From Candidatus Solibacter sp. (GTDB lineage: Bacteria; Acidobacteriota; Terriglobia; Bryobacterales; Bryobacteraceae): a DNA stretch of 16,184 bases. The DNA lies in NCBI GenBank assembly GCA_017883345.1, contig JADGNT010000017.1, positions 1-16,184 on the forward strand. Reading direction: 5' to 3'. Below, piece by piece: positions 6,801 through 13,190 of this stretch. The notes below the pieces were generated by a model. That model was not told the DNA's origin. It saw nothing but the letters and a program-made list of their open reading frames with translations, and did no database searches. A program made the translations under genes and the position numbers. Position 1 is the first letter of the stretch. Each line of letters starts with the position of its first letter.

Positions 6801-8336
6801 TCAGTTCGCCGCCATCTGGAAGTGGCTCAGGCTGTCGGCGTACTTGGAGATGCCGCGATAGAGCGATTCGGCCAACTTCTGGCGGTAATCCGGTTTCTTC
6901 AGCAAAGTCTCTTCGCGCGAGTTGCTCAGAAAGCCGATTTCGGCCAGCACACTGGGCATGTTGGCGCCGATCAGCACCACAAACGGAGCCTTCTTGACGC
7001 CGCGGTTCTTCTGCCCGGGCAGGTTGCGCGAAGAGAACGAAAAAAGAGCGGCCTGGATGCGGCTGGCGAATTCGCGGGATTCGTCAAGTTTTTCGTGCAG
7101 CGTGATCTTCTGAATGATGTCCTGTAATTCGAAAATGGATTTTTGCGAGCTGGCGTTCTCCCGCGCGGCAACATCCAGTGCGTCCTTGGAATCGGTGAAG
7201 TTCAGGTAAAACGTCTCCATACCGCCGATGCGCGGAATGGGCGACGAGTTCGCATGGATGGAAAGAAACAGGTCGGCCTTTTTCTGGTTGGCAATCGCGG
7301 TGCGGCCCTCGAGGGGGACGAACGTGTCGTCCGAGCGGGTGTAAATCACCTCCGCGTTCAGACGCTCTTCGATCAGTTTGCCCACTCGCTGCGCCACGTC
7401 GAGCACGAGTTCCTTCTCCACCAATCCGTGGGGACCCTGCGTGCCCTGATCGTGCCCGCCGTGGCCGGCGTCGATCACGATGCGCCCCACCTTGAGCCCC
7501 AGCGCACGGGTCAGCGAGTTGCCTCCGGTTGAGGTGCGCTTGGCCGCCCTGCTGAACTCGCCCGGCAAGGGTGGGGGCGGCGCGGGCGCAGCGGGCACCG
7601 GAGGCTCGGTTTTGAGATTGGCCGGCTGTCCAGCGGCGCGAGACTCCGCGGATGCGTCGGCCGCTTGGGCCGGCAGCGATTCGGCCGGCGCGGCGGCCGG
7701 GGCGGGTTTGGATTTGGCCGGCGGCGCCGATTTGGCTTTGACCGGCGGCGCGGTCCTGGGTTTGACGGGCAGCGGCTCAGCTTCGGCTTTGACGGCTGGC
7801 GTGTCCGGCCTGGGTCGCACGAACGGCGGGTCCGCTTCCAGCGGCGGCTTGCCTGCCGGCGCTACAGGTTTGGAGATCTCCGCCTTGATGGCCGGAGGCG
7901 GCTTCACGGCGGGCAGCATGGGCTCGGTGGGAATCGCGGGCCCGCGGGCCGCGCGCATTTCGATGATCAGCCGGTTGGGATTGGAAAGCTGCGACGCAGT
8001 CACTTCCGCCGGACCGGCCAGGTCCAGCACGATGCGCGTGGTGCCGGGGCTGGTTTCGGCCACACGCACACGCTGCACCAGCTTGTCGTCGATCGCCTTG
8101 GACCAGAACCGTTTGTCGTCGATGCGCGGGCGGGCGCCCAGAATATCGAAGTAAACGCGCTCGGGATTGTGCAGCCGGTCGGAGCGGAAGTGGAAATCGC
8201 CGGACACTTCGACCGCGATGCGCGTGACCTCGGCGAGCGACCAGTTGCGGATGGCGGTGACGGAATGCAAAGAGACGCGATCGCTCTGCGCAAACAACAT
8301 CGTGGCCGAAATTGCGAGCGCGGCGAGCGGCTTCAT
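6801..8336 (-). CDS. N-acetylmuramoyl-L-alanine amidase with AMIN domain
   Basis: A 511-residue periplasmic enzyme that cleaves the amide bond between MurNAc and the stem peptide, typically during septum splitting. A short signal peptide (1-16, AQ end) is followed by an AMIN domain (about 22-130), which targets such amidases to the envelope. A Pro/Ala/Lys-rich linker runs from about 135 to 265, with repeated APPVKAK-like units that likely span the periplasm. The Amidase_3 domain (about 283-500) keeps zinc ligands H292 (DAGHGG), E307 and H361 (SIHAN) and catalytic E466 (LAEIGFLSN). An inserted segment around 400-450 is longer than in minimal enzymes and could be the regulatory helix seen in AmiC-type amidases. 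It is 10 bp downstream of the lytic transglycosylase, forming a peptidoglycan remodelling pair. Confidence 0.95.
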   Translation of the reverse strand: MKPLAALAISATMLFAQSDRVSLHSVTAIRNWSLAEVTRIAVEVSGDFHFRSDRLHNPERVYFDILGARPRIDDKRFWSKAIDDKLVQRVRVAETSPGTTRIVLDLAGPAEVTASQLSNPNRLIIEMRAARGPAIPTEPMLPAVKPPPAIKAEISKPVAPAGKPPLEADPPFVRPRPDTPAVKAEAEPLPVKPRTAPPVKAKSAPPAKSKPAPAAAPAESLPAQAADASAESRAAGQPANLKTEPPVPAAPAPPPPLPGEFSRAAKRTSTGGNSLTRALGLKVGRIVIDAGHGGHDQGTQGPHGLVEKELVLDVAQRVGKLIEERLNAEVIYTRSDDTFVPLEGRTAIANQKKADLFLSIHANSSPIPRIGGMETFYLNFTDSKDALDVAARENASSQKSIFELQDIIQKITLHEKLDESREFASRIQAALFSFSSRNLPGQKNRGVKKAPFVVLIGANMPSVLAEIGFLSNSREETLLKKPDYRQKLAESLYRGISKYADSLSHFQMAAN

Positions 8337-8346
8337 AGCATCGCGA

Positions 8347-9096
8347 TTATCTCGAGACGTAGCGCACGGAACCGTCCGCCTGGACTATTTCCACGACGTG
8401 GGCGGGACCAGCTTCGGTGGCCTCGATGGCTTGGGGCGGCGCGGGCGCCGCAACAGTTTTGGCCGCAACGGCCTTTCTGGCCAGCTCCAGTTGGCGCCGC
8501 ACCAGGATCAAGTAATTCTGCGTTTCGGCGAACGGCGGCACTCCGCCGTAGCGTGCTACCGCGCCTTCGCCGGCATTGTAAGCCGCCAGCGCCAGCGGGT
8601 AGTCTTCGCTGTAAAGATCCAGCAGATAGCGCAGATACCTGGCCCCGCCCTGGATGTTTTCGACCGGGTTGAAGGCATTATCGACGCCGAAACGCCTGGC
8701 CGTGGCGGGAATCAATTGCATCAGTCCCAGCGCGCCCTTACTCGAAATCGCGTGCGCGTTGTAGTTGCTCTCCACTTTGATGACGGAATGGATCAACTGC
8801 GGCGACAGCGCGTGCTCGGCGGCAATACGGCGCACGACTTCATCAATGCCGGAGGGCGGCGCGACGGGCTCCGGATCGGGAGAGGCGGCGCTCACCACGC
8901 GTGGCGGCACTACGGCTTCGGCCACTCTGACTTCGGTGACGGTCTTGGGGCTGACCACCATGCTTCTCACCAGTTTCCCGGTTCGCAGATCTGGACGTAC
9001 CACACTGGTAACCCGTTGCGGAATACCCGGACCGGCGCCAAACAATACGCCGGCGGCGAGACCCGCAATCGTCAGTTTAAAACAAAATTGGCGCAA
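8347..9096 (-). CDS. Lytic transglycosylase (SLT domain), TTG start
   Basis: A 249-residue exported enzyme that cuts the glycan strand between MurNAc and GlcNAc and leaves 1,6-anhydro ends. An N-terminal signal segment (MRQFCFKLTIAGLAAGVLFG) is followed by a linker and an SLT domain at about 82-200. The catalytic glutamate is E109 in VIKVES, followed by GALGLMQLIP (121-130) and AYNAGEGAV (172-180). The start is TTG 9096, supported by AGGGG seven bases upstream and by the signal peptide beginning there. The frame stays open much further but would run antisense through mobA. A short C-terminal tail ends in DGSVRYVSR. It is the first gene of the leftward cell-wall operon and may be co-regulated with the amidase 10 bp downstream. 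Confidence 0.93.
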   Translation of the reverse strand: MRQFCFKLTIAGLAAGVLFGAGPGIPQRVTSVVRPDLRTGKLVRSMVVSPKTVTEVRVAEAVVPPRVVSAASPDPEPVAPPSGIDEVVRRIAAEHALSPQLIHSVIKVESNYNAHAISSKGALGLMQLIPATARRFGVDNAFNPVENIQGGARYLRYLLDLYSEDYPLALAAYNAGEGAVARYGGVPPFAETQNYLILVRRQLELARKAVAAKTVAAPAPPQAIEATEAGPAHVVEIVQADGSVRYVSR

Positions 9097-9103
9097 AATG
9101 TTT

Positions 9104-9108
9104 CCCCT
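9104..9108 (-). promoter_or_regulatory. Ribosome binding site for the TTG-started transglycosylase
   Basis: AGGGG on the minus strand sits 7 bases before TTG 9096, the ideal distance. It decides the start of the gene over the long antisense extension. An ATT codon also lies between the site and the TTG but is a much rarer start. Confidence 0.7.
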
Positions 9109-9180
9109 AATGGTATCACCAAAATCCGCCCGCCGCGCGGGCCCGCCCCGAATCCCAGGGGTCTTAAGCAAGCCTAATGT

Positions 9181-9186
9181 TATCAT
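9181..9186 (+). promoter_or_regulatory. Possible -10 box of mobA
   Basis: TATCAT matches the TATAAT consensus at 5 of 6 bases and ends 6 bases before the GTG start of mobA. If used, transcription would begin at or next to the start codon and give a leaderless mRNA, in keeping with the lack of any Shine-Dalgarno sequence. No good -35 box is seen. Confidence 0.35.
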
Positions 9187-9192
9187 TTCCTT

Positions 9193-9738
9193 GTGATTTG
9201 CTCGGGGTATGTGCTGGCGGGGGGGCGCAGTTCCCGGATGGGCCGGGATAAAGCCCGCCTGCCGTTTCGCGGAAGCGATCTGGTGAGCGCCGTGGCCGGT
9301 GCGGTGGCCCGCGCTGCCGGCAACGTCACCCTGGTCGGGCACTCCGAACTGCCGGCAATTCCCGATCGCTACCCTGGCGGAGGTCCGCTGGGTGGAATCC
9401 TCACGGCGCTGCATCATACTTCCGCCGATTGGAATCTCATCGTCGCCTGCGACATGCCGGAAGTGTCCGCCGCTTTTCTGACCGGACTGCTGGCCCAGGC
9501 CAGGCGGTCGCGGGCCGACGTTCTGCTTCCCCGCGGGCCGGACGGACTGCCCCAACCCCTCTGCGCGGTCTATCGCCGGCGCGCTCTGCCTGTCTTGGAA
9601 GACCATTTCGCCCGCGGTGTGCGTAAGGTGGCGGCGGCCCTCGCTGGTCTCGAAGTGGAGCCGTTGGTTGTCGCGGAACTCTCGTTTTTTCAAAACGTTA
9701 ACACTCCGGAGGATTGGGCCGCATATGCCGCAAAGTGA
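9193..9738 (+). CDS. mobA: Molybdenum cofactor guanylyltransferase
   Basis: The 181-residue protein transfers GMP from GTP to molybdopterin-Mo to make the bis-MGD or MGD cofactor, in the cytoplasm. The nucleotide-binding signature LAGGRSSRMGRDKA lies at residues 8-21. The GGGPLGGILTAL loop (62-73), the metal-binding aspartate in ACDMP (D87), QPLCAVY (121-127) and the C-terminal FQNVNTPED (166-174) are all family hallmarks. Length is normal. The start is GTG 9193, only two codons before the first conserved strand, with no ribosome site. It is divergent from the transglycosylase (96-bp gap), and its last 14 bp overlap the next gene. No other molybdenum cofactor gene is in the window. Confidence 0.94.
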   Translation: MICSGYVLAGGRSSRMGRDKARLPFRGSDLVSAVAGAVARAAGNVTLVGHSELPAIPDRYPGGGPLGGILTALHHTSADWNLIVACDMPEVSAAFLTGLLAQARRSRADVLLPRGPDGLPQPLCAVYRRRALPVLEDHFARGVRKVAAALAGLEVEPLVVAELSFFQNVNTPEDWAAYAAK

Positions 9739-10486
9739 TCCCTATCCGCACTACATCGAGTTCCGGCATATCTATAAGACGTTCGACCGCCCGGTTTTAG
9801 TCGATTGCAACTTCCACGTGAACCCCGGCGAGACGGTGGCCATCATCGGGCGTAGCGGCGTCGGCAAATCTGTCACGCTGGGCAACATCATGGGATTCCT
9901 CAAGCCGGATAGCGGACGCGTCATCGTGGCCCACGAGGACGTAACCGATTTTTCCGAAACCGAGTGGCGGCGCGTGCGGCGCAAGGTGACCATGGTCTTC
10001 CAATCCGGGGCCCTCTTCGATTCGCTGACCGTCGCCGAGAACGTGCTCTTTTCGCTGGAACTCCGCCAGGATTACGACTTTCAGAATAAGGAAGACGTGG
10101 TCAACGGCCTGCTCCAGATGGTGGACATCGCCGATGCCGCGGACGCCTATCCCGCCGACCTCTCCACCGGGTACAAACGCGCCGTGGCCATCGCCCGCGC
10201 CCTCGCCGCGCAGCCCCAGTGCGTCCTCTACGACGAGCCCACCACCATGGTGGACCCCATCATGAGCGACCACCTGGGCGACCTCATGCTCCGCCTGAAG
10301 AAGCAACTGAAGCTCACCAGCGTGGTGGTGACGCACGATCTCGATCTGATGTACAAGGTGGCGGATCGCGTGGTCTTCCTGTACGACTGCGGCGTGATCT
10401 TCTTTGGCCCGGTCGCCGACCTGAAAAAAAGCGAGCACCCGCACATTCAGGAATTCCTGGAATTGGATAAGGTGCTCAGGGTATAA
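9725..10486 (+). CDS. ABC transporter ATP-binding protein, MlaF-like
   Basis: This 253-residue ATPase has Walker A GRSGVGKS (42-49), Q-loop Q93, ABC signature LSTGYKRA (147-154), Walker B VLYDEP (167-172, catalytic E171) and switch H204. The TTMVDPI stretch after Walker B and the overall pattern match the MlaF/Ttg2A group, which powers phospholipid or sterol movement between the inner and outer membrane. The partner permease (MlaE) and the substrate-binding protein (MlaD) are not in the window, so the ATPase is orphan here. ATG 9725 is chosen because the conserved part starts at about residue 10. The frame is open upstream to 9617, but that would lie inside mobA. A GGAGG at 9706-9710 is somewhat distant. 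The 14-bp overlap with mobA implies coupled translation. Confidence 0.92.
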   Translation: MPQSDPYPHYIEFRHIYKTFDRPVLVDCNFHVNPGETVAIIGRSGVGKSVTLGNIMGFLKPDSGRVIVAHEDVTDFSETEWRRVRRKVTMVFQSGALFDSLTVAENVLFSLELRQDYDFQNKEDVVNGLLQMVDIADAADAYPADLSTGYKRAVAIARALAAQPQCVLYDEPTTMVDPIMSDHLGDLMLRLKKQLKLTSVVVTHDLDLMYKVADRVVFLYDCGVIFFGPVADLKKSEHPHIQEFLELDKVLRV

Positions 10487-10492
10487 AAGACT

Positions 10493-10819
10493 GTGCTCCC
10501 CCTCCTGCTCGCCGCCCTTGCCCTCAAGCCCACCCTGGATCACCCTCCGGCCATCACCGGCAACTGCCATCCGGCGCGCGTGCATTTCACCGGACACATT
10601 TCCGCCGATGCCCCCGGCCCCGTAAAATACACCTGGGTGCGCAGCGACAAGCCCTCCACCGCCACCTTCACCCTCAACTTCACCACGCCGGGATCCCTGC
10701 CGGTCACTTACGACTGGCTCCTCAAGGGGCCGGCCGAAGGCTGGGTGGTGCTCCAGGTGATCTCGCCCGAAGCCGCCAATTCCGGCAAGGTGCCGTTTCA
10801 CGTGAAATGTGCCAAATAG
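10493..10819 (+). CDS. Small exported protein with Ig-like fold and one cysteine pair
   Basis: A 108-residue product starts at GTG 10493, 6 bp after the ABC ATPase stop. The first 11 residues are a short, Leu/Ala-rich export signal. The rest alternates short beta strands: HPARVHFTGHISADAPG, then VKYTWVRSD, a TLNF strand and VPFHVKC. It has two cysteines, C25 near the start and C106 at the end, which could form one disulphide closing a beta sandwich. This pattern resembles bacterial Ig-like modules found singly or repeated in exported proteins of Acidobacteria and Actinobacteria. Function is unknown. Cotranscription with mobA and the ATPase is likely from spacing. Confidence 0.75.
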   Translation: MLPLLLAALALKPTLDHPPAITGNCHPARVHFTGHISADAPGPVKYTWVRSDKPSTATFTLNFTTPGSLPVTYDWLLKGPAEGWVVLQVISPEAANSGKVPFHVKCAK

Positions 10820-11015
10820 GCCTCCGCGGCTTGGGCGCCCGAAAAAAAGGCGATACTTGGTGGACACAAAGGACGGCTGCTGGGTGTATACTCACCCCAA
10901 TCTGGGACTCCAAAGTGGAAATTCTGCATGATTAGGGGCTGTTCCTCCTGCAAATAATGCGGACCGGAATATCCTCATTGTACGTTCGAAACTTGCGTAT
11001 ACAGGGAGGGGTGAA

Positions 11016-12848
11016 ATGCGGCATGCGAAGGCACGAGTTCTCATTATAGGCGCCGGTTCCTTACTGGCGATCGGCACGATTGTGGTCGTTTCGTTGCGCG
11101 GGGATCAGGCGATCACCTGTAAGCCGAACGGATCCAGCCAAACGGTTTGCAGGATCGACGAACCAAACGTCAAGCAGCTCTCGACGGATTACCGGCAAGT
11201 GGCTTTCCATGCCGGCGACACTGTCACGGTGAGCGCCGGAGGCTGTGTGCAAACGGGGGGCAGCGGCGCTACATGGAAACGATATGTGAATCCGAGCGGC
11301 TCAAACTCGAACCGGATGTACTGGGGAACCATCTCCATCCCCGGAGCGACCCAGGGCGTGGTTCGAGTTTCCGATGTTGTCGGCCGCCAGTTGACCGTAC
11401 CTTCCGGTATCGCCGATGCCAACCTGTTCTTGAGGCTGGGGTATATCGACGATGGCTATGGCGATAACGGCTACTATTCACACGACGACGGGACGGAGAA
11501 CCAATGCAAGGGATCGGTTAACGCATTCGTGGTGCTCACCATCAACCACCCGGCGGGGACAACGACCACGAGCACGTGCGGGGGCACCACGGGGAACAGC
11601 CCGCTCGACCTGGTCTGGACCGACTGCGATCCAAACGGCTTTCCGAAGAACCCCAGGTGGCGCTACCAGGTGGACCATAACGGCCAGGTGCCGCCAGCCC
11701 CGAGTGTGCTTTGCGCGTCGGGGTTCGGAGCATCGTGTACATCTTGGCCCTTGACCAACGATTCGGGCTTCTGGTGCGGGCCGCACAGGAACTGGTTCGC
11801 AGTGACGTATGAAAGCCCGATCGACTGGGAGGCAAAGTCCACAGCGGGCACGGATGACGATTACAACTACAGACTGTTCCCGCTTCATAATGAGGGCATT
11901 TTGACGCACCAGAATCTCACCACCAATGGTCTGGAGGTGGAATTCGATTCCGATGAGACCATCGATCACTTTACTTCACCTCTTTGGACTAAATTCCATA
12001 GTCTGGTGGACAGTAACAACACCGCCGCCCAGGCACAGGTCAAATCCAAGACAGCCGTGGTTACCGGACTGCTGGGGCTTGATTGCGGGCACCCGGACTG
12101 CTCCTCCGAGCTGCATCCGGCGTATGCCATGGCGGTCAACATGGACGACTCCAACCTGACTGACGACACCTGGGGCGTGTTCGCGCGCAATTGGGGCGAC
12201 GAAGGTTTCTGCGGCAGCGACCAGCATAACCTGCCGCTCAACGATCTGAAGCTGCAGATTCCCTGGCTCCCTGGCGCGAGTTCCGTAATCGTGCTGCCGG
12301 CCACCCAGTTTTATGTTTTCGCGAACTCCGGGAGCAACGCCTCGGTATCAAGCCCGCAGATTACGTACGCCACGGGCCAGGGCGTCCTGATCGATTTCAG
12401 TCTGCCCGATCCTACCGCGCAACTGGGAGTCGAAGGCGAGGTTCACTTGCAGTGGACCCTCCCGGCTGGAGTGCGGCGAACAACCGTGGTGAGCCGGTCT
12501 CCGGCAACCGCCACTAAGCCGGAGACGGAAAAGCCGGAAGCGCGAATGGCTGCCCTGCTATCGCAGATGACGGCGCCTCAAACTCAAGCGTTCCGCACTC
12601 GTCTGCAAGCGACGGCGGTTTCGCGGACCGCGCTCAGCCGGCCGAAGCTGCCGTTGCGTCCGGCCACCGCGGTCGCCGCGCTGCCACGTCCGCCTCGTCT
12701 GGCCAAGCCGCTTGCGGGACAGTCGGCGCGCGATCCGCGAATGGTACAGAAGAGCGAGTCGTTGCGCGTGTCTTTGTGCGAGGCGTATAAGGATGCCGTG
12801 CCGGGCCATCCGTCGGCTTGCTTGGCGACCAACCCACGGGCGCAGTGA
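11016..12848 (+). CDS. Large exported protein with possible LecA-like lectin domain; function unknown
   Basis: The 610-residue protein starts at ATG 11016 behind a strong GGGAGGGG ribosome site. Residues 7-27 form a signal peptide or membrane anchor. Residues about 50-177 are beta-rich and resemble the PA-IL (LecA) galactose-lectin fold: a FHAGDTVTVSAGG strand, then LTVPSGI and a Gly/Asp/Asn loop (GYIDDGYGDNGYYSHDDG) in the place of the calcium loop. Residues about 196-480 form a second domain with several cysteines and the striking stretches ELHPAYAMAV (365-374) and WGVFARNWGDEGFCG (386-400), a pattern I cannot name with confidence. The tail (485-610) is rich in Ala, Pro and Arg with C588 and C602. 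Fourteen cysteines in all suit an exported, disulphide-bonded protein. It stands alone: a 196-bp gap before and a hairpin-rich gap after. No catalytic triad is visible. Confidence 0.85.
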   Translation: MRHAKARVLIIGAGSLLAIGTIVVVSLRGDQAITCKPNGSSQTVCRIDEPNVKQLSTDYRQVAFHAGDTVTVSAGGCVQTGGSGATWKRYVNPSGSNSNRMYWGTISIPGATQGVVRVSDVVGRQLTVPSGIADANLFLRLGYIDDGYGDNGYYSHDDGTENQCKGSVNAFVVLTINHPAGTTTTSTCGGTTGNSPLDLVWTDCDPNGFPKNPRWRYQVDHNGQVPPAPSVLCASGFGASCTSWPLTNDSGFWCGPHRNWFAVTYESPIDWEAKSTAGTDDDYNYRLFPLHNEGILTHQNLTTNGLEVEFDSDETIDHFTSPLWTKFHSLVDSNNTAAQAQVKSKTAVVTGLLGLDCGHPDCSSELHPAYAMAVNMDDSNLTDDTWGVFARNWGDEGFCGSDQHNLPLNDLKLQIPWLPGASSVIVLPATQFYVFANSGSNASVSSPQITYATGQGVLIDFSLPDPTAQLGVEGEVHLQWTLPAGVRRTTVVSRSPATATKPETEKPEARMAALLSQMTAPQTQAFRTRLQATAVSRTALSRPKLPLRPATAVAALPRPPRLAKPLAGQSARDPRMVQKSESLRVSLCEAYKDAVPGHPSACLATNPRAQ

Positions 12849-12901
12849 AGGGGGGATACAGGAACGTTGCGAAAGCGCTTCTCTGGTGACCGCTGAAACG
12901 C

Positions 12902-12925
12902 CAGCCCGGCCATTGATCCGGGCTG
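12902..12925 (+). terminator. Possible transcription terminator hairpin
   Basis: CAGCCCGG and CCGGGCTG pair as an 8-bp stem with an 8-nt loop, 54 bases after the stop of the large exported protein. No T run follows, so intrinsic termination is uncertain; a Rho-type or RNA-stabilising role is possible. A second 7-bp stem (CGGGGCA/TGCCCCG) lies at 12944-12965. Confidence 0.35.
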
Positions 12926-12995
12926 CTCTCGATGGAGATGGGCCGGGGCACAGTTTTATGCCCCGCCGCGCGCAAAACGTGTACCCTAATCTCCA

Positions 12996-13190
12996 GTGAA
13001 GCTGCTATCCCTTTTTCTCGTCTCCGCCGCGGCGTGGGCTTTCAACCGGCCATGCCCGCTTTCTAGCGGGCATATCCAGGCCGGAAGGCACCTCGGCGCG
13101 AATGCCGAGGTGGCCGCCTGGAAAGGCGGCTCCACGGAGCCGCTGACGTGGCGAACTCTATCATTCGGTCAAAGGCCTAGTTCGCCTTAG
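12996..13190 (+). pseudogene. Signal-peptide stub running into a repeat element
   Basis: GTG 12996 opens with a convincing export signal of about 16 residues (KLLSLFLVSAAAWAF). Right after the expected cleavage site, at 13046, the frame enters the multi-hairpin repeat and the remaining residues are a translation of its stems. The product is 64 residues, ends at 13190, and overlaps the end of the convergent peptidase gene by 14 bp. I read it as the 5' end of an exported-protein gene whose body was lost or displaced when the repeat arrived. A genuine short exported peptide cannot be excluded. No ribosome site is seen. Confidence 0.5.
13046..13141. repeat. Multi-hairpin palindromic element
   Basis: Four stems stand in a row. 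Hairpin a: CCGGCC (13046-13051) with GGCCGG (13079-13084) outside, and ATGCCCGCT with AGCGGGCAT (13052-13073) inside. Hairpin b: CACCTCGGC with GCCGAGGTG (13089-13112). Hairpin c: GCCGCCT with AGGCGGC (13113-13130). Hairpin d: GGCTCC with GGAGCC (13128-13141), overlapping c. Read on the minus strand, the core of a matches c over 18 nt except for one loop base and two stem pairs that are swapped C-G for G-C, so a and c are inverted copies around b. No T run is present. Confidence 0.78.

Noticed and set aside
7540..7930. Low-complexity repetitive stretch as a DNA repeat
   Set aside because: It encodes the Pro/Ala/Lys linker of the amidase; the periodicity is explained by codon use in a flexible linker.
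9097..9693. N-terminal extension of the lytic transglycosylase to a 448-residue protein
   Set aside because: The extra part is antisense to mobA and has no domain, whereas TTG 9096 has a good ribosome site and begins a signal peptide.
9617..9724. Longer start for the ABC ATPase
   Set aside because: The extra 36 codons overlap mobA in another frame, and ABC homology begins about ten residues after ATG 9725.
13046..13141. The run of hairpins read as a CRISPR array
   Set aside because: The stems differ in sequence, there are no constant-length spacers and no cas genes are present.
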